A stretch of 64,000 bases of DNA from Lactuca virosa (GCA_928212115.1 CAKMRJ010005745.1:73505434-73569433), one strand, 5' to 3'. Positions 36,764 through 48,959 are shown, counted from the stretch's first letter. Translations and numbers: made by a program. The notes: generated by a model from the letters alone, not told the origin.

Positions 36764-37561
36764 GTGTTGATATTTGTAAGAACGAAGAACTCATGACAAT
36801 TAAAATTTCTATAAATATAAATATCTATCTTATCAGTGGATGATTGTATATTTTTAAACATACATATAGTGATATTTACAAGAACAAATAATGTTTATTA
36901 TATTTTTTAACATTTTAATATTAAGAGTACTAGTAATGATAGTATCATTTTTATAAATAAATTAATTGATATTATTGTATGTACCTTTGAAACAAATATT
37001 ATATTTCACAAATATTATATTTAATTTGTATTATATTCAAGCATTAGAAACATGTTGGATGAGTGATTATGTTATTTGATTTCGAACCAAGAAGTGGTGA
37101 TATCGGTTCATCTCCAAGATATCATTTGGACTTTAATTTTGTCAGCTTTATAAGAGTATCCCTCATCGCATTTGAGATAAAACCTTTACCACTCTCACAT
37201 TTCATATAAGAGAATCAAGTCTATGACTTTTAACCCACATCTTTGAGGAATCGCACATTGCTGGGGATGAAAAATTTGGCGCTCCTCATCTCTACATAAA
37301 GTTTCTCAAAAAATGATTAACACTTCTCATCCGAGTCAAAGTAACTCGTTAAGTTACCTGAGTTTTAGTAAAAAGACAAAACAAAAATCAAATAAAAAAA
37401 ACCGCAAAGAAAAAACTGAACCACATAAAATCGAAAAAAAACCGCAAAAACCGAACCGCATAAATACCGAATGGTGCGGTTTCTAAACTTCAAAAATCGA
37501 AGTTGCGGTTTTCGGTTCGTTTTTGGCTAAAAATCACACCGAACTGCACCATATTCACCCC
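36528..37561. mobile_element. Non-autonomous hAT-like element rich in ACCGAACCG
   Basis: Ends GAGGTGAGCA...TCACCCC are roughly inverted and are flanked on both sides by TACTTA (36522-36527 and 37562-37567). Both terminal 130-150 bases are packed with ACCGAACCGC/GCGGTTTTCGG words in opposite orientations. The centre is AT-rich and codes for nothing. hAT elements make 8-bp duplications, so six matching bases is a partial fit. Confidence 0.55.
36691..36760. repeat. (AT)n microsatellite
   Basis: About 70 bases of TA repeat with one interruption at 36724. Confidence 0.95.
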
Positions 37562-37769
37562 TACTTATACTCACTTCTCAGACCAGCCGCTGCCCTCTTA
37601 AATCTTAATCCAACTTAATTTATTTTGGGCCTAATAATATGTGCACCAATAACAAGTTTGTATAAAATTTAATGCCCTATTATTCTTCTATTATTCTTCA
37701 TTGGTGTATTGGGCATTGGCCTAGGTTGACTATCTATAGGCTCAATTTATTATTTTTTGATATAGATAA

Positions 37770-37838
<69 letters not shown>

Positions 37839-37976
37839 CTCCATTTCTCATTACAAAAAGCTAATAAATGCTTTTACAAATAAACATAAGATGTTTTAAA
37901 TCAGCAATCTCAAACACACCCTTAGTGGTCTTGTTTGTAATGAAAAATTGAGATCTATATAATTATATAATTATGA
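37562..37976. other. Non-coding DNA with (AT)n tract
   Basis: No gene seen. (AT)n at 37773-37833. Confidence 0.7.
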
Positions 37977-38189
37977 ATGATGAAGTTTAAGATAGATGAA
38001 TCTCATGTGAGCTTTGAGAAAGTGACCTACACCCCTGTTGGAGTGTATATTTATGATGATTCAATGATAGTTCTGATTGATTGTTGTGTAATTGATGGTG
38101 TGGCAAAAAGATATGGAAACTGTGGAATAGGATCGTCATATCGGAAAAGAAGCACCACTACGTTGGGGTACCAAAGGACGATGTTGTGA
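37977..38189 (+). CDS. Short unrecognised open frame
   Basis: 70 residues, starting MMKFKIDESHVSFEKVTYTP. I do not recognise it. It has no membrane segment or repeat, and it lacks a visible promoter. It ends four bases before a small hAT-like element. It could be an exon remnant or chance; the codon content is not clearly biased. Confidence 0.2.
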   Translation: MMKFKIDESHVSFEKVTYTPVGVYIYDDSMIVLIDCCVIDGVAKRYGNCGIGSSYRKRSTTTLGYQRTML

Positions 38190-38192
38190 GTC

Positions 38193-38695
38193 GGGGTGTG
38201 CAGAATTTAACCGATTTAATTCAAATCGATTGATTCAATTATGAACCAACCAACTAGATTAGATATTCAATCACAATTGGAGTGGATCAGTTTCACAATT
38301 TCAAAATCCAGTTATATTGGATAGTTTATTGGATCACCATGAAAGTCCAATAGTTAACCGAACCGAACCGATCCAATGTTTATTCAATTGGATATTCAAT
38401 TTTATCCAACTACTATCCAATATTATTATAAAATTAATATTAGACAAATTTACAAATATAACTAATTCTCTTAATGATTTTGCATGTTAAATTTACAAAT
38501 ATAACTAATTCTCTTAACGATTTTGCATGTTTGAACTGTGGTCATTGAGGTTGAAGACTTCGGTCTGTTTGGTTTAGTTGCATATAAGGAATTGGATTGG
38601 ATCATTTGAAAAAAATCAACATCTAATATATAATTGGATTTATAATTGGATTGATTCGGTTCTATCAAAGTCCATTAGATTCCGATAAACACCCT
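38193..38695. mobile_element. Small hAT-like element
   Basis: About 500 bp with GGGGTGTGCAGAATT at the left and the approximate inverse (GATTCCGATAAACACCC) at the right. The inside has AACCGAACCGATCCAAT-type words and AATTGGAT repeats in both orientations. A clear target duplication is not visible. Confidence 0.45.
38446..38531. repeat. 43-bp tandem duplication
   Basis: Two adjacent units (38446-38488 and 38489-38531) differing at one base (TTAATGATT versus TTAACGATT). Recent local duplication inside the hAT-like element. Confidence 0.92.
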
Positions 38696-39504
38696 TAGTG
38701 AATGACGATATGATAAAAAAAAGATGATGTCTAAGATCCGATTTTTTTGAGATTCTAATCGCACACCTATAACTTCTAATTATTGCCTATTTTTCGTTCA
38801 CATCAATATTTTAATAGCTATTAACATACATGAGACGTTTTTTTTAAAAAATATTTGCTTATTAGACCTTTAATTTTATAAATTTTGCAAACTATACCCA
38901 TAACTTTTAAATAATACGTTTCTGGCCTTTTAAATTTTATGGTATATGTATATTATTTTCTTATTAGCCCTTTTATTTTAGTATCATATGAATATTTTTT
39001 TTAGATATTAATGATATATGATATTTTCATCTGGTAAAATGCATTTAAGTTTTATCATTGTATAAACTTTTTTTTTTTTGTTTCATTTTGTATTTTTATT
39101 TTTTAGTATAAAGAAAATATCTTGCTCTCTCATAGTTAACTGTTACCACATTTTAATGCTTATTTAAAAAAAAAATACACCGCTATTAAATTTATTTTAA
39201 AAATAGTTACGAGATTTTTTTTTAAATATTATATATAGAAAAAAAAATAGAAAAAAATATTGATGAAATTTATTAAATTATCATGTTAAAATATAGCTTT
39301 GGATTGGTGTTCGTTTTCACTGATTAAAAGTAAGCTACTTTAAATTTTATTCGATTCGACAACCATGAACGTTGACGATAAAATTAATTGTATGATTTGC
39401 ATATAATAAAATTTTACAAAATACTGAGAGAAAAGAAAAGAGACGGAGAAGGAGAAAGAACAATAATCTTCATATTTCATCACTTTCAAACTAACAAATC
39501 AAAA
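38696..39504. other. AT-rich DNA, no gene seen
   Basis: Poly-A/T runs and no conserved reading frame. I see no repeat family I can name. Confidence 0.6.
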
Positions 39505-39842
39505 CTAACAAATCAAAAGAGACCGATAGAAACATTGAATTCTTGGAGACATAACAATCATATAGGTGAAGAAATTTACCATTGGCACCGCCACTGCCAT
39601 CGCTTTCGCCTCCGCCACTTCCACTATTACCTCCACAACCGCCACCGCCATCACCTTCGCCTTTGTCACCACCTCCATCACTACTACCACCTTCGCTATT
39701 ACATCTGTTTCCGCCACCACCACCTCCACCTCCTTCATCGCCACCGCCACCAACATTAGTGGAAGAGGTGGAGGCTGTGATAGAGGTAGTAGTTGAGGCA
39801 GTGATAGAGGCGATGGCGGTTGTGGTGGCAATGGCGGAGATA
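39505..39842 (-). repeat. Triplet repeat (CCACCG-like) with glycine-rich frame
   Basis: Imperfect CCA/CCG/TCA triplets leave several frames open on both strands, reading as Pro-, His-, Thr-, Val- or Gly-rich tracts. One minus-strand frame without an ATG is Gly/Ser/Asp-rich and then runs into about 20 non-repetitive residues (LHLYDCYVSKNSMFLSVSF). A remnant of a glycine-rich protein exon is possible. I cannot support a functional gene. Confidence 0.5.
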
Positions 39843-41477
39843 AATTAATACAACAGTAATAATCAAATAGTTTTTATGTAGATAAACTTCTTAAAGTGTT
39901 AAAATTTTATCATTTGTTACTGCTTCACTCATTTTGTAGCCAAGGATTAGTGGATACGCCGTCCGTCGGGTAACGTTTAGGGACTAATCGAAGATTAATT
40001 GGACCTAGTCAGGATTTTTACAACACTGCTATATACCATCCAACTTGTTATTTCATATAAAAAAATAAATGGTCTTTTTCTTTTATGTTTTCATTAAATT
40101 ACATTATGCTTCTATTGGGTCCGTTTAACATTCCGCATGAAATATATTCGACGTAAAAAATATATTTGACAAAATTTTGTTGTAATTAGTCTTTAATAAA
40201 AATAATGGGTATGTTTTGTAATTAAGAGAAACATAGGAAAAATAGAAAATTAGTGATTGAGAAAAGAAAAAGAAAAAAGTGAATCATATATTGGTGTCAT
40301 GTGTCATCCATAGAGTCAAAGTCAATTAACCCTACGTTTAACAATACCCTCAACACCCCTAGTCATTATTATGGAGGACAATATGATTAAAAAGATGATG
40401 TCTAAGATCCGGTTTTTTTTCCTGATACGATGATGTTATGAGGATTTAGTGTCCAGTGCTTAGTCGACAACCATTTTAGTAAATGGAGGAGTTCCTGGAG
40501 CTTCTTTGTTTCTCCATTTTCATCATTGTATATCTTGGAGCTTCTCGGAAACCATTTACTAGGATTTTCTCTATTTTTATCTTTGCAACTTGACGTCTTG
40601 GATGTTTGGTATAATTAACTTCTTCATTTTATCTTATTCATGTGTGGTTAAGCCTTTAATTAGCCAACATTGAAAGTAATCTATGGACATCTAGTATAAT
40701 CTTGAATGTTTTATGAACTTGTAGTTCTTTGTCTATAAATGCAATTTCTATTTGAATTTCTAATGCGATCTTATGTTTTTATTCATGAGTTCAAATGTCT
40801 AAATCGTTAAGAAAATAACAATCAAAACAACACTTGTAGAATAAAGAATACGTAAATAGGAATTTAGGATGAACAATTAATAATGATCTTCATTGATAAC
40901 CAAATGATTTACAATAGTTCTACAAGTTTATGCAAGAATAATAACAGACGTGAGTATCAAGCCTTTTGTTTGATTGAGTGGCCATCCACATATTTATAGG
41001 GATATGAGATATGCAAATAAGGGAATCACCAATCAGATAGTGACACCTAAGAAAGAACATGTTAAACCAAAATAACCAACAACCCTTGCTAACATGTACA
41101 ATGGAGTGTATTAAAGTAAAGGTATCCTAGGTGTGATCTGGAAAGACAAAGCCTGGATCCAAAGATAACAAGAACTACAAAATATAATATCTTCAAAATT
41201 AGAATTGATGACAACAAATACAGATCCCAATAACAAGAACTAAGTTTATGCTTCAAAAATTGTATACGATTATGTTCATATAACCCTAGAATGACCGGTT
41301 TGTCTTATTTCCTGATCTCGTTTAGTTATGGACTTAGGGCATATTTGACAGTCTATATGATTCCGTTTTGTGTATAATTTGCATGCATAAGGCAACTATC
41401 AGAGTTGGTTGAAATTCTTGGTATTGCAGAGGCGGTCGAATAAAGGATTCCTAGGAGATCCTAGGAAATGTCATCGT

Positions 41478-41480
<3 letters not shown>
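39843..41480. other. Non-coding DNA, no gene recognised
   Basis: AT-rich. At 40810-41230 the complement has a TATA-like CCCTATAAATATGTGG and could be an LTR remnant, but I found no TG...CA ends or primer binding site. Otherwise nothing recognised. Confidence 0.5.

Positions 41481-41545
<65 letters not shown>
41481..41545. repeat. (AT)n microsatellite
   Basis: About 65 bases of uninterrupted AT repeat. Confidence 0.95.
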
Positions 41546-41548
<3 letters not shown>

Positions 41549-41782
41549 TGCTGTTTAGCATAAGGATAATGTGTATGGCTTTAGTGGGGTGACTTAGAGT
41601 ACTTGGGACGATTCTTGATGAAAGTATGGATAGGTATGGAAGGTAGTATTTGACTCGTACTACTGAAAGCACATGATCCATACTCGAGTCAAGGGCGGTC
41701 TCGGGGATTCTAAGGTGGCTTGTAGAGTGGAAGTTCCCTCGAAATTATGTCGATCGTTTATATGCTTGTATTTTAGTTCAGT
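41546..41782 (+). mobile_element. Gypsy leader remnant
   Basis: Precedes gag of the old Gypsy element. The primer binding site and 5' LTR that should lie upstream are missing; the (AT)n tract marks the break. Confidence 0.6.
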
Positions 41783-42943
41783 ATGGTGACCACTCGAGGA
41801 GGAGCTTCTAGATCTGGTTCCGACTCTAGTGGTGAACCACTAGATGAGTGATAACGTGAGTTTATCACATCAGAGATTACCCGCGATATCATGGAGGCTA
41901 CCCCTGTGATTTTCGGTACCATGAAGGAGGTGATTATGGAGCTTTTGGATGAGCGACTCAGGGGCCTTCGGGTGGAGATCGCTGCAGGACAGTTAGGAGC
42001 ATGGACTCCCTCGTTTCGGGAGCTCAAGGATTGTGGAGCTCAGGAGTTCTTTTGGGCTAAGGATCCCATCGCTAGCCTCCACTGGATCGCTTACATGGAA
42101 AATGCTCAACGAACGAGTTTCTGCCCTGAGGGGGTGAAGGTAGGGTTTGCCTCCTGCCTTCTGAGAGACCGAGCACATGATTGGTGGGATGAGGTTGGTC
42201 GAGCATTGGGATCTACGGCGGTGGTGGACATGACTTGGGAGGAGTTTGTTATGAGATTCTAGGATGAGTTTTCACCGGCGATCGTGGTGCAACAGCTGTT
42301 GAGGGAGTTTCAGGACCTTTGCCATACTATTGAGACTGTAGCGGAGATCATTGCTAAATTCCATGAGAGGGCTCTATTGGTTCCACGGTATGCAGTGGAT
42401 GGGGAGATGAAAAAGACGAGATATCAAGACATGTTGAGGGATGATATCAGAGAGTTTGTGAGCTTTTCTAGGTGCAAGACCCTTAATGATATGATTGCGA
42501 GGGCCTAGGAGCGGGAGATTGAGCTGGAGCTTCGGACGAAGCGCAAGTCGGAGCAGTTGCAGACAATGGTGGGCCAGACTAAGAAGCCCAAGAATTCTGA
42601 TTCACACACTAGGGGCCAACACGGTCGGAGCCGTTACGTCAAGTGCGGTAAGTCGCGTGGTGGGGCATGTCGATCAGTGGGTTCGGGTTGTTTTAGATGT
42701 GGACAGACTGGTCATATGAGTAGAGATTGCCCCCGAGGTGCGCTGATTTGCTTTCATTGCAATTAGACTGACCATAAAAGGCCAATTGTCCGATACTGAC
42801 AGGAGGGGCAATGACGACGCTTGCACTGACCACCATGAGGATCACCGATGGCCGCCAGGTCAAGGCGAAGACACTTATAGTGAAGAGCAAGGAATTTCAG
42901 ATGACGGATGAGGAGGCGAGAGTAGTGTCTGATGTGGTTGCAG
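41783..42943 (+). pseudogene. Gypsy gag, nonsense-mutated
   Basis: ATG 41783 (MVTTRGGASRSGSDSSGE), with two adjacent stops near 41850. The gag block follows (FFWAKDPIASLHWIAYMEN, then LLRDRAHDWWDEVG). TAG codons at 42260, 42506 and 42764 each sit where CAG would fit. Zinc knuckle CFRCGQTGHMSRDC is at 42689-42730. A second, starting CFHCN, is damaged by TAG and a one-base loss near 42776. The frame after that (TTMRITDGRQVKAKTLIV) leads to a likely splice donor at 42944. Structural capsid and RNA-binding protein. Confidence 0.87.
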
Positions 42944-43012
42944 GTTTGTCTCCTTATCTTATTTATTATTATTTCCTTTGTTTATGCTAATATTTTATTT
43001 GATCATGTATAG
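42944..43012 (+). other. Likely 69-nt intron between gag and protease
   Basis: Donor CAG|GTTTGT and acceptor TGTATAG|GG, a branch-like CTAAT 24-28 bases before the acceptor, and AT-rich content (compare the flanking coding DNA). Removing it joins ...DVVAG with TLLVNG, a common Gypsy junction just before protease. The length is a multiple of three but it contains an in-frame TAA at 42988-42990, so unspliced RNA would end Gag here. Confidence 0.65.
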
Positions 43013-43440
43013 GGACTTTGTTAGTCAATGGTACGAATGCTCATGTTCTGTTCGATTTGGATGCTACCCGATCCTTAGTATCTCTTACGCTTAGCAAGAA
43101 GTTTAGTGATTCACCTGGGATTTTGGATTATCCATTGAAGGTCGAGATTGTTGATGATCGCTCAGCGAGTGCTTCGAGGGTTCATCGATGGTGTGTTCTG
43201 AACTTACTCAGCAAGAGATATTCGATTGATTTGGTTCCGATTCCGTTGCAAGGGTCGAAAGTTATTATAGGGATGGATTGGTTGGGTCCCAATGGGGCCA
43301 TGATTCATTGTGAGCACCAGCTAGTGAGAGTTTGAACCCCAAGTGGGGAAGAACTGATTATTCAGAGTGAGGGTGCTCAACGCGTATCGACTCTTTGTTC
43401 AGCCACGAGGGCTAGGAGATATATTCAACAGAGTTGTTTT
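43013..43440 (+). pseudogene. Gypsy protease, active site lost
   Basis: Frame 43018-43335: the position of the catalytic D-S-G is D-L-D here (VLFDLDATRSLVS). The second conserved block (VIIGMDWLGPNGAMIHCEHQ) is intact. TGA at 43333 replaces what is probably CGA. Beyond it, GEELIIQSEGAQRVSTL continues the linker. Confidence 0.85.
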
Positions 43441-44880
43441 ATATTTTTGGCCTATGTGGCGGATACTCGAGTTGGGGGCATGGCGACTGTGAGTGATATG
43501 CCCGTCGTTCAGGATTTTCCTGATGTATTTCCCAAGGATTTTCCTAGAGTGCCTCCCGAGAGGCAGGTTGAGTTACGGATTGATTTAGTTCTTGGTACGG
43601 CCCCGATATCCAAAGCACCATATCGATTAGCACAGCCGGAGAGGTAGGAGTTGTCTACGCAACTTCAGGAGCTGCTAGACAAGGGTTTTATCAGACCGAG
43701 TAATTCATCATGAGTAGTTCATCAAACTGAGTATTTCATCATGTGCATTGACTACACGGAGTTGAATAAGCTAACGGTGAAGAACCGTTACCCACTCCCG
43801 ATGATTAATGATCTATTTGACCAGCTTTAGGATGCATCTTTGTTCTCCAAGATTGATTTGTTGTCAGGTTACCATCAGATGAGGTTCAGAGACGAGGATG
43901 TGTAGAAGACGGTCTTCATGACTCGTTATGGTCATTACGAGTTCGTGGTGATGCCATTCGGGCTCACCAACGCACCGACGTCGTTCATGGATCTCATGAA
44001 CCATGTATGCAGACCGATGTTGGATTGGTCGGTGATCGTGTTTATTGATGATATTCTGGTCTACTCCAAGACCAAGGAGCAGCACGAGGATCATTTGCGA
44101 GAGGTATTAGAGACTCTGAGGAGGGAGAGGTTGTATGCCAAATTCCCCAAATGTGACTTTTGGTTGCGATATGTGCAGTTCTTGGGGCACATCGTCATCC
44201 AGAAGGGTATATTGGTCGATCCGGACAAGATTGAAGCCGTGATACGATGGGAGGTTTTGAGAACTCCATTGGAGATTCAGAGCTTTCTAGGTCTCACGAG
44301 TTATTATCAGAGATTTTTCCAGGATTTCTCTAAGATTGTTGTGCCACTGACCCGCTCGACGAAGAAGAATGTTACTTTTCGGTGGGGGCCCGATCAACAG
44401 TCAACTTTTGAGACGTTGAGAAAAAGATTATGCGAGCCCTCGATTCTCACACTTCCTGAGGGCATGTATGATATTTTTGTTTATTGTGATGCATCTATCT
44501 CGGGATTGGGGGTTGTACTCATGCAACGAGGTCACATGATTGCTTACGCTTCAAGGCAACTGAAGCCTCATAAGGCGAATTACCCTATGCATAATTTAGA
44601 GTTGGGGGCTATGGTTTTTGCCCTCAAGATTTGGAGGCACTATTTTTATGGGGTTAGGTGTACTATCTACACATACCACAAGAGCCTGAGGTACCTGATG
44701 AATCAACCGAATTTTTACATGAGGCAGCAGAGATGGTTGGATGTGGTGAAGTATTATGATTGTGAGTTCCTGTACCACCTCGGGAAGGCCAATGTTGTGG
44801 CTGATGCCCTAGGATGCAAGACAGTGAGTACACATATTGGAGATATATATTTGAGGATGGTTATTGTTTCTCATCTTTTA
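43441..44880 (+). pseudogene. Gypsy reverse transcriptase and RNase H
   Basis: Begins with the linker VQDFPDVFPKDFPRVPPERQ. TAG codons at 43645, 43828 and 43903 lie where CAG is expected, and a short rearrangement near 43700-43740 replaces the WGAPVLF block. The frame is then open from 43918 to 44949: the catalytic FIDD is at 44041-44052, followed by [11 protein letters not shown], RNase [20 protein letters not shown], and a changed TDHKSL motif (now TYHKSL). The family ADALSRK end reads ADALGCK. Homology stops at about 44880; residues after that come from the inserted LTR. Confidence 0.9.
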
Positions 44881-45127
44881 GTTAATATAAAAACCGATAG
44901 TATAAAAACATTCATAGTGTCATCCCATATCAAAAATAGCATGTCATAATGAAACAACATCAGAGTATAATCCCAAAGATCTCATGTGCGGAATACATAG
45001 TGTGATGCGCTGCGATCATGCCGATTCCTTTCCTTTTGAAGAAGTACATGAAACCAAAGCTGAAAACCGTTAGCACAAAGCTTAGTGAGTTCCCCCATCA
45101 TACCACATACCGTACAATACACATACT

Positions 45128-45407
45128 GCCTAGCATATCCGGGTGCTGGCCTACCCCTTCGGTCTCTTTCAACCGGTAACCGCCTAGCATATCTGGGTGC
45201 TTGTCTACCCCTTCGGCCTCTTTCAACCGGTAATTGTCTAGCATATCTGGGTGCTGGCCTACCCCTTCGATCTCTTTCAACCGGTAACCAGAGACTATTT
45301 CACCCCTACCACTACCACATAATACGCTAGCATATACACATAAATCACATACTGCCTAGCATATCCGGGTGCTGGCCTACCCCTTCGGTCTCTTTCAACC
45401 GGTAATC
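45128..45407. repeat. 54-bp tandem repeats in LTR
   Basis: Three head-to-tail units (45128-45181, 45182-45235, 45236-45289), each GCCTAGCATATC...AACCGGTAA, then a fourth at 45354-45407. The following GACTATTTCACCCCTACC is also repeated, so a larger unit of about 226 bases was duplicated as well. Confidence 0.92.
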
Positions 45408-46007
45408 GGGGACTATTTCACCCCTACCACTACCACATAAATACATAGCATAACATATCATACTAGCACATAAGCATAACAGATAGTGGCATACCAGACA
45501 ATTATCACACAGAAAATCATCTACCTATAAACAAGTACTAGTGGGCCGACATTGGTGCCTTAGACCCACTTCTACCGGGAAGGTAACTCACCTCACACTG
45601 CTGAAGTCCCGCAGACAAAACTCTAGCTGCTAGATGACAGATTCCCGAACTGACAACATCAAAATAACACCCAATTAATAATTGGGTTCCAACACATAAC
45701 CATAAGTCCATGCTTGGAGTAAAATACTACTTTACCCCCAACTTAGCTTGATTCAAGCCCAAGCCCAATTCAAAGGCCCAAAAGTCAAACAATGAACCAA
45801 AGCCCAACATATGGCCCAATTTTCCAAATCGGGCCCATACCTCTACATGGTCTTACCTTAAGGCCCATACATTTATTCTAGTCCAAACATTTGGCATTCC
45901 GATGGTCAAATATCTCATAGTCATCAAGGCCCAGTTACCCTAAAGCCCATCCAAATATTCTAGTCCATATACTTGTTCTTGGATGGCCCATCAATAGCCC
46001 AAACACC

Positions 46008-46012
46008 AAAGC
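46008..46012. other. Target site duplication AAAGC (left)
   Basis: Identical to 48955-48959 on the other side of the solo LTR. Confidence 0.9.
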
Positions 46013-46847
46013 TGTAACAAACCGTTATTTCAAACTTATGTAATAATGTAGGTCAATGTGTATTTCTTTTTAAAATAATAAAGAGAATTTTTAGCATAAT
46101 GTGTATATTTACATAATTGACCCTCAAAAACAAATTATTAAACAATCTCGATTGGGATGAACCAAGTGATAGAGATTGTAACAAGGTTTCCAAAAACATA
46201 AAGAACACTAAAATCTGAGTTATAACGAAGAAGTTATGACCAATCGAAAATCCGCGACAAAACCGGCAAAACACTGTTCAGTGTAAAAACCGAATTTTCA
46301 ATAAAAGGCTTTTTAGCCTTAACAATCTAAATGAAAGTTGTAGTTTATGTTAAACCGAGAACTTTCATAAAAAGAACGGCAAAATCTGACTGCGTATGAG
46401 GAAGTTACGATTTTCCTAAGTTTCAGTATAGCAGTGTACATCTAAAAACTCGAAATGAAGATCGAGTGATTTTTAGCCGACACAACCTAAACGAGAATTG
46501 AAGGTCTCGTCAATAGTAGTACAACGGTAAAAAGACAGACAAAAACGGACGTCGGATGAAGAAGTTATGAATTTATAACGGATTTCCGTCCCGGTCTGTT
46601 TAAAATAATAATATTAAAAATAAAGTCAAAATTAGTGGACGAAGTCTAAACAAAAGTCGTAGAGTATGATTTTACCTACGCGTGCATATAAAGAACGCCA
46701 AAAACGGAGCTCGTATGCGAAAGTTATGATTTTCGTAAGTTTTTGGCACAAAAATCAAGAAAAATGGAAAACCGGGCAATTTCGCATGGGTGACCCTCAG
46801 ACACGTCACCCTTGCATGCAGGCCTCCACGTGGCACCATTGGATTGG

Positions 46848-47066
46848 ACCGAAGTCTCGCATGTCACCAGCTGATTGGACCACAACCGAGGTCCACTAAG
46901 AAGCCAACACCTTCGCATCGGACACCCCCCGGACACCCCTCAGACACCCCTTCGGACACCTGCCCTCTTCCCATTGGACCGAAGCCTCGCCTCGTGTATC
47001 CTTCTCCTGTCCGATGCGTGTGCTGCTGACTAAGCTTCTTCGGACCGAGGCCTCGGCCTATAAAAG
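46848..47066 (+). promoter_or_regulatory. Repeated GGACCGAAGCCTCG motif and TATA box
   Basis: TTGGACCGAAGCCTCG-like words recur (near 46850, 46885, 46975 and 47040) and end in the palindrome CCGAGGCCTCGG directly before TATAAAAG at 47059-47066. GGACACCCC is repeated four times at 46918-46960. This looks like the LTR promoter region. Confidence 0.6.
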
Positions 47067-47370
47067 CCATGCGAGGGCTTCCGAAGAAACCCCATTTTTC
47101 ACACCAATTTTCACACACTTTCACCCCTTTCACTTCCATAAGCTCATATACAACCCCTAAAGCCCCGATATCAAGTCTCAAACCCTAATCAAGCTTCGAA
47201 GCCCGGAGATTCCCGAGAAGTTCACCTCTCTCTAGTTGAAACTCTGCCCAATTTGAGCCGGTTTCTCGGCAAATAAACTCCTTTTCGTGAAACGAAACTC
47301 TGTCCGATTCACCACCTATCAAGTGAGTACATACCCCCGTATTTTCATAATTTATACTGTTTTAAGAGGG

Positions 47371-47613
<243 letters not shown>

Positions 47614-48954
47614 TTTAAAAGACTTAGGACTGATAACTCATTCTAGGTCCTTTTCCTTGTTTGGATGTGGGCTTATAGTACCGGTTATTTGTCCGAGTGT
47701 CGTTTAAATTTTACTTATATATAAAATTGTATATGTAAATATAATAGTTATTTCATCAGTTTAACTACATTAGTAACATGCTGAGCAAGGGATTACATGC
47801 AAACATAGTTAAATACACATTCATAAAGTACATATAAATTATAATAGGTATAATTTATACATAGAACTATAATTCATGATTCAAGTATACTAGAATACAC
47901 TGTCTTACAAGAAACAAGAGTTTTGATTCATAACAAATCAAGGGTTTACACTTATCAAATACATGTTCAGAATACTAATTCAAGAACATACTGTCAATCA
48001 TTTATTTCAGAATGATTGGGTTTTGATTCAAGAACATACTGTCAATCATTTATTTCAGAATGATTGGGTTTTCATAACTAATATACATGTAAAGTTTATA
48101 TGCTTTTTATGAGACATTCAATTCAGGTTGTTTAATTCATTTTAGACAACATAGGTAAAGTCCTGACATTATAACCAGAATCTCCAGCCGGGGATCGAAA
48201 CAAGTTGTGTGTAGATCTATATCGGGATTGACAACCCTGCACTCAGGCTGCTAGCTACAGTCAGACATACACGCCGATGAGTGGCAATTGTTATCAACAG
48301 TTTAAACGCCCACAAAGCGTTTGTTTCAGGCCATCAGTCATAGTATGGTTATAATAACTCATTAAAAAGATATTAACAATACGTTAGTGTATAAACAACT
48401 AAACGAAAGTACACATTCAAAGTACCAGTTTACAAAATACAAACTACAATGGTTCAATACAGATTTCAATAACAGCTGGTGGAGCCAGGCACACTCTCAG
48501 TACAAGTTTTTCATAAAGGAATACAAATACAAAACATTGACACAAAGAGAACGGTTTTATGGGAATAAAACTACTTTTCATATACAACGGAAAATATAGG
48601 ATTTTCTGGAACAATTTACATATACAAGATACAGAGACATCCTTTAAACATAAACACTTATGCACTCACTCAACTTTATGTTGATACTCTCTTTTCAAAT
48701 TACTTGTATTCTCAGGGAAATAATACACAGGTACTCCCCGAGCTTTTTGAGAAGATGGAGCTATGTTGAGTCATATCTTCTTTTGTATAACTATATTTTG
48801 GTTCAATATACAATGATTGAACACATGTAAATACTTATACCTTTTAAATACAATGGTTGTTTGTACTTTGATTACTATGATGCATGTGTTGTGATACTAC
48901 AATTGAAGTCCTCCACCCCCGGACGTTTCCGCCGTCTGGTTTGGGGGTGTGACA

Positions 48955-48959
48955 AAAGC
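48955..48959. other. Target site duplication AAAGC (right)
   Basis: Matches 46008-46012. Confidence 0.9.

Noticed and set aside
39388..39848. Several overlapping long open frames (His-, Pro- and Val-rich proteins)
   Set aside because: Triplet-repeat composition opens many frames at once; no conserved domain. Only a possible glycine-rich remnant is kept as a repeat note.
45128..45407. Regular repeats that resemble a CRISPR array
   Set aside because: Units are head to tail without unique spacers, inside an LTR of a plant element.
46666..47181. Frames on both strands in the solo LTR
   Set aside because: They fall in the promoter-like region with repeated GGACCGAAG words; composition effect.
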